10,793 nt of DNA from G963669175 sp964648415. GTDB taxonomy: Bacteria > Electryoneota > Electryoneia > Electryoneales > Electryoneaceae. The stretch spans positions 1-10,793 of the forward strand of contig CAZYOC010000154.1 of NCBI GenBank assembly GCA_964648415.1. The letters are read 5' to 3'. A program made the position numbers and the translations under genes. The notes beneath the pieces were generated by a model that ran no database searches, was not told the DNA's origin, and was given only the letters and a program-made list of their open reading frames with translations. Of the stretch, positions 1 to 7,472 are shown in pieces (the stretch's first letter is position 1; every line of letters begins with the position of its first letter).

Positions 1-6
1 TCCAAC

Positions 7-75
7 TCGCCCGTGACAAGCAGAACCTATCATAGCTGGCGCAATGGACCACCAGGCTTGGAACGGGCGATTTTT
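7..75 (+). terminator. Composite hairpin followed by T5, possible terminator or 3' end of a structured RNA
   Basis: Bases 7-14 (TCGCCCGT) pair perfectly with 63-70 (ACGGGCGA). Bases 17-21 (CAAGC) pair perfectly with 56-60 (GCTTG). The two stems are separated by GA opposite GA, a motif known to form stable tandem sheared G.A pairs in RNA. Inside are two small possible hairpins, 27-35 and 36-39 with 52-55, which would give a three-way junction. Five T residues (71-75) follow directly, as expected of a plus-strand intrinsic terminator, although the enclosed loop is longer than usual. Any gene it serves lies left of the window. It could instead be the 3' end of a small structured RNA; I did not recognise a known RNA family. 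Confidence 0.35.
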
Positions 76-86
76 GACAAAAACAC

Positions 87-125
87 AAAACAGGGGCCTA
101 AGATCGTCTCTTAAGCCCCTGTTTT
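87..125 (-). terminator. Intrinsic terminator of the tRNA-fMet gene, potentially bidirectional
   Basis: A long inverted repeat pairs 87-103 with 109-125: 17 positions with one mismatch and a 5-base loop at 104-108. The lower stem is flanked by A-rich sequence on the left and T-rich sequence on the right. In the minus direction it lies 6 bases past the tRNA CCA end and is followed by a T-rich tract (complement of 76-90). The T6 run at 122-127 could also stop plus-strand transcripts, so it may insulate both sides. Confidence 0.82.
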
Positions 126-131
126 TTACTG

Positions 132-208
<77 letters not shown>

Positions 209-218
209 ATCAGCATTG

Positions 219-247
219 AGTATAGTAAACCGGCGCTGCTTTGTCAA
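219..247 (-). promoter_or_regulatory. Sigma70-type promoter of tRNA-fMet
   Basis: On the minus strand there is a perfect -35 TTGACA (complement of 242-247), a 17-base spacer and a -10 TATACT (complement of 219-224, five of six consensus bases). It ends 10 bases before the mature tRNA, so transcription should start almost at the tRNA 5' end, leaving a very short leader for RNase P. Such near-consensus promoters are usual for stable RNA genes. Confidence 0.87.
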
Positions 248-654
248 GAGAGTGTTAGAACTTCGAGGGCGGGGAGGGCGCTGCAGTCAGTACCACCGCG
301 TACGCAATAAGCGAAAGGAATCCGGTGACGGTGAGGGTTGTACATCCAGCGTTACAACGTGTCCCTGATACAACAGGTGTGACAGTCCGGCTACGATTTC
401 ACAGAAGGCGAGGTTCGTCGGGCCGAAACTATATTACATATAAACAAGTAATTAATCAAAGTTCAGCAAACTGGCAAACCCTTTGCAAACCTCCTTGGCA
501 GAAGCGCCGAATGGCGTTTGATCTTGTACAACGATCCAGCGACAGGGTGTTCGACAGCAACTTTGGGAATTGCATCCCTTCTTGTCGGCAACCTATCTTG
601 GACAGGAAAGACAACCACTCAGCATCTCGGATGCTGACAAGCACGGAGGGAAGG
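248..654. other. Intergenic region upstream of the LPP20-like gene
   Basis: About 400 bases separate the tRNA promoter from the next gene. Plus-strand reading is open from 325, but residues before the start at 655 look like random translation, rich in Arg, Ser and Cys with no conserved pattern. An inverted repeat GTTGTA/TACAAC sits at 337-342 and 353-358 with a 10-base spacer. An A+T-rich island at 429-460 contrasts with the flanks. I found no convincing plus-strand promoter; TTGCAT around 570 followed after 18 bases by TATCTT is the best weak candidate for the downstream operon. Confidence 0.5.
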
Positions 655-1473
655 ATGAGAGTCATCGCACACAGCATCATTGCGACCCTCTGCATACTGG
701 TGTTGGGAACGCTTGGTTTCGCGCAACAGGCGGTCACGGAGACGGTTGGTGACGGCGCCATTGACTGGACCAACCAGACGGTGCGGGCGACGGGTTACGC
801 CATCGAGAGCGCCGTCGGCGGCTTGCCCGGCAAGGTGCGCGCAGCCAAACTGGATGCATTGAGGAAAATTCTGGAAACCGTGAAGGGCGCTCGCCTCAAC
901 AGCGAGACCACGGTGCGCAATTTCATGCTCGAATCCGACCAGGTGACCATGAGAGTGGAGGGGATGGTGCAGAACTTCCGCATGGTCGGCGACCCGGTCT
1001 ACACCGCTGAGGGCGACCTGGCGGTCACCATCGAGATGGATATGAACGGGCCTGGACAACTCTACGATGTCGTTTTGCAGCCGCAGCAACGTCGCGAACC
1101 GCCGCGTATTGTGGGCACGGTGTCCAACAGCACGGTCTACACGGGCCTGATCATTGACGCCCGCGGGTTGGGGCTCCGTCCCGCCATCGCGCCGCAAGTC
1201 TTCAACGAGGACGGCGATCTGGTCTACGGCGCACGCCAGGTCGAACGCGAATGGCTGCTGAAGTACGGCATGGCGTCGTATGAACGCAGCCTGTCGGAGG
1301 CGCGTGGCAACGAGCGCATCGGGGACAACCCGATGGTGGTCAGCGCCGGCAACGTCACCGGCGCGAACCGCACTGATACCGTCATCTCCAACGAGGACGC
1401 CCGCACGTTGCTGGGAGTCAGTGAAAACCTGACCTTCCTGCAGGATTGCCGGGTCATCTTCCTGGTAGACTGA
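655..1473 (+). CDS. Exported LPP20-family-like envelope protein
   Basis: The 272-residue product has an N-terminal signal peptide: basic start, hydrophobic stretch at residues 8-22, and probable signal peptidase I cleavage after GFA at 23. There is no lipobox. Residues about 50-140 match the pattern I associate with LPP20-type and FlgT N-terminal domains: a stretch of K/R-A-A-K-x-D-A-L-R, then S-E-T-T-V-R-x-F, then a V-E-G motif and an alternating beta segment. Residues about 170-205 contain T-G-L-I-I-D-A-R-G-L-G-L-R-P, a conserved-looking motif often seen in this type of protein in FCB-like genomes. ATG 655 is preferred to the upstream in-frame starts because GGAGGG (645-650) is well placed and the signal peptide begins here. 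The next gene starts 29 bases downstream on the same strand, so they are probably cotranscribed. Function is unknown; an outer-membrane or periplasmic accessory role is inferred. Confidence 0.8.
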   Translation: MRVIAHSIIATLCILVLGTLGFAQQAVTETVGDGAIDWTNQTVRATGYAIESAVGGLPGKVRAAKLDALRKILETVKGARLNSETTVRNFMLESDQVTMRVEGMVQNFRMVGDPVYTAEGDLAVTIEMDMNGPGQLYDVVLQPQQRREPPRIVGTVSNSTVYTGLIIDARGLGLRPAIAPQVFNEDGDLVYGARQVEREWLLKYGMASYERSLSEARGNERIGDNPMVVSAGNVTGANRTDTVISNEDARTLLGVSENLTFLQDCRVIFLVD

Positions 1474-1502
1474 GAGACGTACCTTAACACGTGGAGAGCA
1501 TC

Positions 1503-2669
1503 ATGAAGGCCATACGATATACACTGCTGCTTGTGCTGCTGGCCGGTCTCGCAATCTCTACCGGGTGCAGCAAGAAACTGGTCCGAGAATCCGAACTGGA
1601 TACGCCCGCGTACCACGTCCGCAAAGGGATTGACCTGCTGGACAGGGGCGACCTGGAAGGGGCGCGGATGAGCTTCGAACGGGCCAAAGAACTGGACGAC
1701 GATTTCGCGGAAGCCTACGCCGGGCTGGCGATTGTGGAAGCGAAGGAAGGCGAGTTCGGCGTCGCTCATGACCGCGCCAACCAGGCCATCCGTCGCGACA
1801 AGAAGAATCCCTGGTGCCATGTCGCCCGGGCGAGGGTCTACCTGATCGAAAAGCGTAAAGACACAAAGCATTGGCTCGGAAAAGTGGAGGACAACCTCGA
1901 AGAAGCGCTGGAGCTGAATCCCCGTATGAGCGAAGCGTACTACTGGTGGGGAGTCGCCTACCGTGACGCGCTGATGTTCAACGAAGCCGGCGCCAAGTTC
2001 TCCGAAGCCATCGCTTTCAAGGACAAGTGGGCGGAGAAGGCCGACAAGCAATACGAGATCATCCAGAAGATCCAACGCGCCGCGCCGGGTACGGAAATCG
2101 GAAAGATAATCGCCTTGCTGCCGGAAATCACGCGCGCCGACCTGGCCGTGCTGTTCATGGAGGAGTTGAAGCTGCGCGAGGTGCTGCAGAAGCACCGGCC
2201 GGTGGAAACCATGGACGACAGCTACGTGCCGCCGGTTGACCGGAACAAGGTTCCCGAGCCCGACGAGTCCGATCCCAGCAGCGGGATCCTGCCGAAGGAT
2301 GTGCGCGACAACTGGGCGCAGGCGTGGATCAAGGATGTGATCGAGCTGGACGTGATGGAGGTTAGCCCGGACAACAAGTTCTATCCGGACCGCAACGTCA
2401 CCCGCGCCGAATTCGCCGTGTTCCTCATGAACATCCTCATTGATGCGTTGCATGAACCGGATCTGATAAACGCCTATATAGGTGAGAGATCCCGGTTTAA
2501 GGATATCGCCGCGGGCACGGCCGCGTACATCGCTGCGGCAGTGGTGGTGGACCGCGGGATCATGGACGCCGATCTGGACGGCCGCTTCCATCCGATGGAA
2601 ACGGTGAGTGGCGCAGACGCGCTGCTGACCATCCGCAAGTTCCAGAATCGACTGAGGATGGAGTTCTGA
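1503..2669 (+). CDS. Lipoprotein with TPR repeats and three SLH-like repeats
   Basis: The 388-residue product begins with a lipoprotein signal peptide: K2 and R5, a hydrophobic core at residues 6-18, and lipobox S-T-G-C with Cys22 as the lipidated residue. Residues about 36-185 contain helical TPR-like repeats, including the A-x-A-Y-A-G-L-A pattern near 69-76 and E-A-Y-Y-W-W-G-V-A near 144-152. Residues 209-225 (I-T-R-A-D-L-A-V-L-F) look like the end of one SLH motif. A clearer SLH motif covers about 266-312, ending V-T-R-A-E-F-A-V-F-L, and a third covers 332-385. The family suggests anchoring or scaffolding at the cell envelope, with TPRs binding protein partners. ATG 1503 is chosen because GGAG (1493-1496) lies 6 bases upstream and the signal peptide fits; GTG 1491 in frame would leave no room for that site. 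It follows the LPP20-like gene closely and precedes a terminator. Confidence 0.87.
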   Translation: MKAIRYTLLLVLLAGLAISTGCSKKLVRESELDTPAYHVRKGIDLLDRGDLEGARMSFERAKELDDDFAEAYAGLAIVEAKEGEFGVAHDRANQAIRRDKKNPWCHVARARVYLIEKRKDTKHWLGKVEDNLEEALELNPRMSEAYYWWGVAYRDALMFNEAGAKFSEAIAFKDKWAEKADKQYEIIQKIQRAAPGTEIGKIIALLPEITRADLAVLFMEELKLREVLQKHRPVETMDDSYVPPVDRNKVPEPDESDPSSGILPKDVRDNWAQAWIKDVIELDVMEVSPDNKFYPDRNVTRAEFAVFLMNILIDALHEPDLINAYIGERSRFKDIAAGTAAYIAAAVVVDRGIMDADLDGRFHPMETVSGADALLTIRKFQNRLRMEF

Positions 2670-2737
2670 CGCGGCCTTGTTTCCCGGTTCGTTCTGGAAC
2701 CGCCTGATTGTTTGAAGATTCATATTCGACATTTACT

Positions 2738-2766
2738 GCCCGAGCCTCGCGCTGGGGCGTTTTTTT
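2738..2766 (+). terminator. Intrinsic terminator of the two-gene envelope operon
   Basis: An 8-base stem (2738-2745 with 2751-2758) has a single G.G mismatch and a 5-base loop. It is followed after one G by seven T residues (2760-2766). It lies about 70 bases past the stop of the TPR-SLH gene and should end that transcript, separating it from the large secreted-protein gene. Confidence 0.72.
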
Positions 2767-2862
2767 CTCGCCATGGATTTGGATCTACAGGCGGCAATGT
2801 GTGGCGTGAATACGTCTACAATTTGTCCGTTCCTGATTCGAATGTGTGGTCATGCTGATCCT

Positions 2863-2884
2863 CTGTTTGTGTGCACACTGACAG
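2863..2884. promoter_or_regulatory. 22-base palindrome, candidate operator
   Basis: The perfect 10-base palindrome GTGTGCACAC (2869-2878) is flanked symmetrically, after two unmatched bases on each side, by CTGT (2863-2866) and ACAG (2881-2884), all sharing one centre. Eighteen of 22 positions obey dyad symmetry. This is typical of a dimeric regulator site. No family can be assigned, and it lies about 200 bases upstream of the nearest start codon. Confidence 0.35.
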
Positions 2885-2985
2885 CAGAGGTCATCCTTGC
2901 CCGGCGGATGAGCGGACGCCAAGATCCTTTCCGTAATAATGAAGAGAGCCCTTCGCTCGCTAACCATACGAACTATTTGTTTCAA

Positions 2986-3001
2986 TGTGATATTTCTCAC
3001 A
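2986..3001. promoter_or_regulatory. CRP/FNR-type binding site upstream of the secreted propeller gene
   Basis: TGTGA (2986-2990), six bases, then TCACA (2997-3001) is the exact half-site arrangement recognised by CRP-family regulators. The centre, 2993.5, is 91.5 bases upstream of the start codon. If the weak TATGTA at 3023-3028 were the -10 element, transcription would start near 3035 and the site would be centred at about -41.5, the classic class II activator position. The -10 match is poor, so promoter placement is inference; the palindrome itself is plain in the sequence. Confidence 0.5.
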
Positions 3002-3084
3002 CGTATTATTTGAAACTGTAGTTATGTAACATAAGAGCTTCATGCGAATCGAGGGGATAAATTACAGTAATTCGGGAGGTTGCC

Positions 3085-6000
3085 ATGGCTACTCGCACAG
3101 CTCGCAGTCGGGTATTGTTCGCAGGTCTCACCATTCTACTCACCTTTTCTCTGTCACACGCCTACCGTCTATGGTGGCCGGATGATGGAGTTGCCGTCCG
3201 TCAGGGACAGCACATCGAGTTTTACCGCACAACTCGTTCGATCGCCACCAACGAAGAATACCAGACGCTGATCGTTTGGTCGGATACACGGACCAGCAGT
3301 CGTGATGTCTATGCTCAGTTGTATGATGATCAGGGGCAGCCGCTTTGGGAAGAGGAAGGTGTATTGGTTGCACGGGCAAACGGCAGGCAGGAGTCGCCCG
3401 TGGTCTTGGCGGCAAGCGATGGAACCTGGATCGTGGTATGGGAAGACTATCGGAACGATGTGGAAATACATGATAAATGTGACCTCTTCGCACAGAAACT
3501 GGATGACAACGGCGAGATTCAATGGCCTGAAGGAAGCCCGGATTATGCGGGTGTGACCGTAGTTGAGCTCACGGAATCGCGTGAAGTTTCTCCCGCTGTA
3601 TTTGACGACGGTTCTGGCGGCGCGACAATTATCTGGGTGTCTGACCGGAGTGATTATGGCGACCTGTTTTCCATGCATCTGCTCAATGATGGAGCTCCTG
3701 ATCCTAACTGGAATGAAAACGGCAACCTCTTTGCTGGTGGCGATGGAGAGCAGGCGAATTATCAGGGATACGGTTTCACTGCTGTAACCGATGGTGCTGG
3801 TGGGATTGTGGCCGGTTGGATTGATACGCGTGATCCAGAAGATGCGAATCTCTACATGAATCGGATGAACGTCGATGGTGAACTGATGTGGGCGGACAGC
3901 AGTGGTCTGGCGCTTTGCACCGTGCCGGGTGATCAATCGAACCCACGGGTTATTGGTGATGGCTTGGGTGGTTGTTTCTTCGGTTGGCTGAGTGAAGGTT
4001 CGTACAATGGAAGGGCTAACATCTGGATGCAGCATGTTCAGGAGGATGGCGCGGTCGATTGGGGAGAAAACGGCGATTCGTTGATCTATAATGACATAGA
4101 CTTTTTTCAATCCCATGCCCGGAGTGAGCTAAGACTGGTGAATACAGTTCCAGGGGAAGTCATGCTGGTCTGGAGGGATAAAAACACGTTAAACGAGGAC
4201 GAATCCTATGATCTGCGCATGCAAAAGGTTTCTCTCAATGATGACGATCAGCCGGTACTGCATTGGGCTGAAGATGACACCTTGAATCTGGGGATCGTTT
4301 TGTGTGACGCATCAGGCGAACAGCGCTCTCCTTACGTCTCCCCGGACGGGGAGGGCGGTATGATCGTGGTTTGGAATATGATAGAGATTCCTCTTCCACA
4401 CCATCTCTACGAACAAAACAGAAGTTATATACAGCGGGTGAACCCGGAGGGAGAAAGGCTTTGGGCTGATCCTGATGGGCTTCCGCTTTGTGAAAGTATA
4501 CCCACGCAGGGGCTGCCTACTGTTTGCGTGGCTGGAGAGAATGCGTTTGCCTTCTGGTTTGATTACCGTTTTTCCACAGCCATTTACCGCCAGCTTGTCG
4601 CGCTGTCAACTGGTAATTACTTACTGGACAGCGAGGGCGAAGCGGTTTATGAGGGCATTGGTGGCAATGCTAAACAACCATACATCGTCTATGATCCAGC
4701 ATTTGAGGATGATGTCTGGATTGGTTGGTTTGATGGGCGGTTTGGCCCGTGGGGATACCATCCCATGATACAGAAATGCGATGTCGAAAATGGCGGTCCT
4801 TTGCTGGAATCGAATGGAGTTTCTATGATTCCGGGCTTCCCGTTTACGGCGGATGGGGATAGCATTCCGCTACGGTATGTCGATTCGTTGCGCATGATTC
4901 CGGATGGCGAGGGCGGTGTCTTTGCCGCATGGCAGGACAGCCGAACTCTTTACTCCTCCAATGTTGCACTGCAGCATATCGCTTCTGATGGATCTGTGTT
5001 GTGGGGGGACGAAGGTGTAGCTTTTATCAACATTGACTACCGATCCAGCTTCCATCCATTGCTTCAACAACGAGATGAGGGAGGAGTGTTTGTAGCATTC
5101 GGAGAGTATAATGATGACTTCATTTTGAACATCAGGCTTGCCGCGATCATGGAACAGGGGGACTTCTTCTGGGAGGGTGAAGATGGCGCAGGACGAATCT
5201 GGATAACGAACGACAATGATCATGATCATAACCTTCAAGCGTTTACCCGTTTTGCCGATTGGCAAGTGGATCCCCCGAATGAAGCGCCACTCATTTTGAT
5301 TGATCAGGTACAACTGGGTCAGGGGAGCTGCAACTTGCTTGCACATGCCTATTCATTAACAGGCGACAGCCTCTGGACTGCGACGATCTGTAATGATTCA
5401 TCAAACAAGCGAAATATTCATGCGACCCCGCTGGACGATGGCATGCTTATCGTCTGGGAGGACCGTCGCCTGGGAGAGCACGACTGGCAGATATATGGCC
5501 AACTTGTCAGGCTTGACGGCAGCCTGGCCTGGGAGGAGTGGGGGCGTCTGTTGGTCGACAATGCTTCCTCGCAATTGGACCTTCAGCTCTCGTCCTCCTC
5601 GTTCACAGAATTCTGGCTCACCTGGTGTGAAGAGCAGGAATCGCATTTACAAGCCATCTATGCACAGCGTTTTGGAAATGATGGCTTACCGCTGCTCCAA
5701 CCGTCATCCGGCATCGAGGTGGTTAGTCCCGGTGTAGATGTTAAAACCCCACATATTGTCGGCGACAGCCAGGGCGGTGTCACCATCGCCTGGTCGTGGG
5801 CGGATGGTGAACAAATTCATTATATCAACAACCTATACTGCACTCATCTGGATCAGTATGGCAATCCGGTGGATGATCTGCCGGATCAGGGAGGATTTCC
5901 ACTCACACAGGCTTACCACAATCAAGACCACGTTCAGCTGATTTCTGATAGCGCCGACGGTGCGCTAGCCGTCTGGCGAGATTATCGATCAACGGGGAAG

Positions 6001-6363
6001 GAGTTCGAATCGGATATCTATGCGCAACGTCTCGATGGCCCCGGTACTTGGGGAACCCGTGAGCGACAACCCACCCAGCCCGGCGAATGGGCGCTCGACG
6101 CGGCCTACCCGAACCCGTTCAACCCCGCGACACAGATCGGCTTTTCACTCCCACAGCGGATGGATGTCACGCTGACCGTGTACGATGTGCTGGGGCGTGA
6201 AGTGATCCGGCTGGTGGACGGTTCCCTCGCGGCGGGCCGGCACAGCGTGATGTGGAAGGGCACTGACGCTGGCGGTCGTATGGTCGCGTCGGGAACCTAC
6301 TTCTACCGCTTGCAGGAAGCGGACAGGCGCGCACTCGTTCAGAAGATGGTATTGGTAAAGTAA
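3085..6363 (+). CDS. Large secreted repeat protein (probable beta-propellers) with C-terminal type IX secretion sorting domain
   Basis: The 1092-residue product has a signal peptide (basic residues 4-9, hydrophobic 10-24, probable cleavage after SHA at 26). From about residue 60 to 990 it is built of roughly 15 degenerate units of 55-65 residues. Each unit has a core W-x-D-x-R, then an (I/L)-Y-x-Q strand, then D-x-D-G and a Trp, then a Gly. Early core Trp residues fall at 65, 119, 184, 245, 301, 363 and 430. Repeated beta units with W, Asp and Gly turns suggest one or more beta-propellers. Residues about 1002-1092 form a sorting domain: Y-P-N-P-F-N-P, V-Y-D-V-L-G-R-E-V, S-G-T-Y-F-Y-R-L and terminal K-M-V-L-V-K, as in type A type IX cargo and FlgD-like tails of FCB bacteria. 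GGGAGG (3074-3079) lies 5 bases before ATG. No catalytic motif is recognised, so ligand and role are unknown. A damaged paralogue follows. Confidence 0.88.
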   Translation: MATRTARSRVLFAGLTILLTFSLSHAYRLWWPDDGVAVRQGQHIEFYRTTRSIATNEEYQTLIVWSDTRTSSRDVYAQLYDDQGQPLWEEEGVLVARANGRQESPVVLAASDGTWIVVWEDYRNDVEIHDKCDLFAQKLDDNGEIQWPEGSPDYAGVTVVELTESREVSPAVFDDGSGGATIIWVSDRSDYGDLFSMHLLNDGAPDPNWNENGNLFAGGDGEQANYQGYGFTAVTDGAGGIVAGWIDTRDPEDANLYMNRMNVDGELMWADSSGLALCTVPGDQSNPRVIGDGLGGCFFGWLSEGSYNGRANIWMQHVQEDGAVDWGENGDSLIYNDIDFFQSHARSELRLVNTVPGEVMLVWRDKNTLNEDESYDLRMQKVSLNDDDQPVLHWAEDDTLNLGIVLCDASGEQRSPYVSPDGEGGMIVVWNMIEIPLPHHLYEQNRSYIQRVNPEGERLWADPDGLPLCESIPTQGLPTVCVAGENAFAFWFDYRFSTAIYRQLVALSTGNYLLDSEGEAVYEGIGGNAKQPYIVYDPAFEDDVWIGWFDGRFGPWGYHPMIQKCDVENGGPLLESNGVSMIPGFPFTADGDSIPLRYVDSLRMIPDGEGGVFAAWQDSRTLYSSNVALQHIASDGSVLWGDEGVAFINIDYRSSFHPLLQQRDEGGVFVAFGEYNDDFILNIRLAAIMEQGDFFWEGEDGAGRIWITNDNDHDHNLQAFTRFADWQVDPPNEAPLILIDQVQLGQGSCNLLAHAYSLTGDSLWTATICNDSSNKRNIHATPLDDGMLIVWEDRRLGEHDWQIYGQLVRLDGSLAWEEWGRLLVDNASSQLDLQLSSSSFTEFWLTWCEEQESHLQAIYAQRFGNDGLPLLQPSSGIEVVSPGVDVKTPHIVGDSQGGVTIAWSWADGEQIHYINNLYCTHLDQYGNPVDDLPDQGGFPLTQAYHNQDHVQLISDSADGALAVWRDYRSTGKEFESDIYAQRLDGPGTWGTRERQPTQPGEWALDAAYPNPFNPATQIGFSLPQRMDVTLTVYDVLGREVIRLVDGSLAAGRHSVMWKGTDAGGRMVASGTYFYRLQEADRRALVQKMVLVK

Positions 6364-6420
6364 CTATAGATCATTCATCTCAAAAAGAGTTACAAAAAAA
6401 AAGACAACAAGGGGAACACC

Positions 6421-7326
6421 ATGTCCACTCGCACTGCTTCGTTGAACAACTTGCTTGTTGGTCTTGCCGTTGTGTTCATCTCCAATTCAAGTCACGCCTA
6501 CCGCTTATGGGAGCCCGAGGACGGGGTTCCCATCCGCCAGGGGCATTAACATCGAGTTCTTCCGGGGCGAAAATGCGATTGCCTCGAGTGATGATGGCCA
6601 TGTGCTGGTCATCTGGTCCGATACGCGAACCGGTCAGCGGAAACTTCACGCCCAGCAGTTCGATGCGAACGGCAATGCGGAGTGGCAGGATGGAGGAGTT
6701 ATTGCAGCAACCAATTCGTGGAATATGCGTGAACCTGTGACAGTCACCTGTGCGGGTAACGGGATCTGGGTAATCGCCTGGCATGACTACTGCAACAATC
6801 CGGAGTCGCCCGATCAATGCGATCTGTATGCTCAAAAGCATGGACAGTGACGGCGACCTGCTGTGGGCGGACAACAGCGGCATGGCGATCTGTCTTGACG
6901 AAGACGATGATTGGCCAATGCGCGGCTGTTGCGCCCGGGGAACTGCTGTTGACCTGGGTGGAGGATATTGAGGGGTCCTGTCAAACGAATCTGAAAATGC
7001 AACGGGTTGGTTTGGATGACGATAATCAACCGGTTCTCCAGTAGGGTGAACCCGGGCACGAATCACTTGGCATTGAGCTATGCGACGCTGAAGGTGAACA
7101 ACGCTATCCGTGGCCGATAGCTGATGGAGACGGCGGTGCAGTCATCGTCTGGCGCGTTGAAAGGATGGATCCGGAAAGCCGGGATGGAGATGTCCACGCC
7201 CAATATGTTTCATCCGATGGTGAACGCCTGTGGGGAGATCCGGACGGTGTCGCGATCACCGCTGATACCTCCTCAAAGGTATTCCAGTCCCAGTGGGGCA
7301 GTAGGCCGCGCATCCACTTGGAGTAA
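6421..7326 (+). pseudogene. Decayed tandem paralogue of the secreted propeller gene
   Basis: ATG 6421 follows a GGGG ribosome site (6411-6414) and encodes a signal peptide ending S-H-A, then Y-R-L-W-x-P-x-D-G-V, matching the intact upstream gene. The frame then breaks repeatedly. One extra G in the run 6540-6543 leads to TAA at 6547-6549. An extra C at 6839 and an extra G at 6924 or 6925 cause two more shifts. TAG 7042-7044 replaces a Trp codon conserved in the paralogue. Removing the three extra bases restores continuous similarity: I-E-F-F-R, W-S-D-T-R, C-D-L-Y-A-Q-K, W-A-D-N-S-G, D-D-N-Q-P-V-L and G-E-R-L-W-x-D-P-D-G. Compared with the intact copy it has fewer internal repeats, stops near the equivalent of residue 470, and lacks the sorting domain. 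The similarity fades near 7285; 7326 is only where the last frame stops. It is almost certainly non-functional unless the shifts are sequencing errors. Confidence 0.88.
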
Positions 7327-7472
7327 CGTTCCGGGGTGAACGGATCGCCAGGAACCCACAGCCTTCGCAGCGCTTGCTGAAAACCCGGGGGATGACCATC
7401 CGGATCGGATAACCGGGGAACCTGACCCGCGATCTCGAACCCATCCAAAACGGCTTCTTCTTGGCTACGCAA
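7290..7472 (-). pseudogene. Possible fragment of an unrecognised minus-strand gene
   Basis: Just past the point where similarity to the propeller paralogue ends, the minus strand is open and reads protein-like sequence rich in Trp, Pro and Arg, including G-D-P-F-T-P-E-R-Y-S-K-W-M-R and L-L-P-H-W-D-W. The frame continues leftward into the pseudogene (to 7104), where it is only an antisense shadow. The first ATG at 7472 has no good ribosome site. I do not recognise the family. It may be a piece of a gene carried in by the rearrangement that truncated the paralogue, or a chance open frame. Confidence 0.25.

Larger units (their letters stand above)
2767..3084. other. Intergenic regulatory region before the secreted propeller gene
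   Basis: These 318 bases hold no convincing gene. An open stretch at 2773-3021 encodes a Cys- and His-rich sequence with no recognisable motif, and no ribosome site was seen for it. The notable content is two palindromes (2863-2884 and 2986-3001, described separately) and a second, looser inverted repeat GTTTCAA/TTGAAAC at 2979-2985 and 3010-3016 around the second one. The region is A+T-rich near the gene start, as promoters often are. Confidence 0.55.

Noticed and set aside
1..75. 3' end of RNase P RNA
   Set aside because: There is a brief resemblance around CAGAACC, but the expected closing stem and conserved neighbours do not match.
325..654. Upstream extension of the LPP20-like reading frame
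   Set aside because: A signal peptide and a strong GGAGGG site begin the protein at 655. The 110 upstream residues have no coding character.
1224..2732. 502-codon open frame on the minus strand
   Set aside because: It lies antisense to the well-supported TPR-SLH gene. Its His- and Val-rich translation is a mirror of high-G+C codon bias.
2773..3021. 82-codon plus-strand frame before the propeller gene
   Set aside because: No ribosome site and no recognisable motif. It overlaps two palindromes that look regulatory.
6540..7044. Programmed frameshifting or stop readthrough in the second propeller gene
   Set aside because: Three shifts plus a stop with no shared slippery motif, and loss of the secretion tail, fit decay better.
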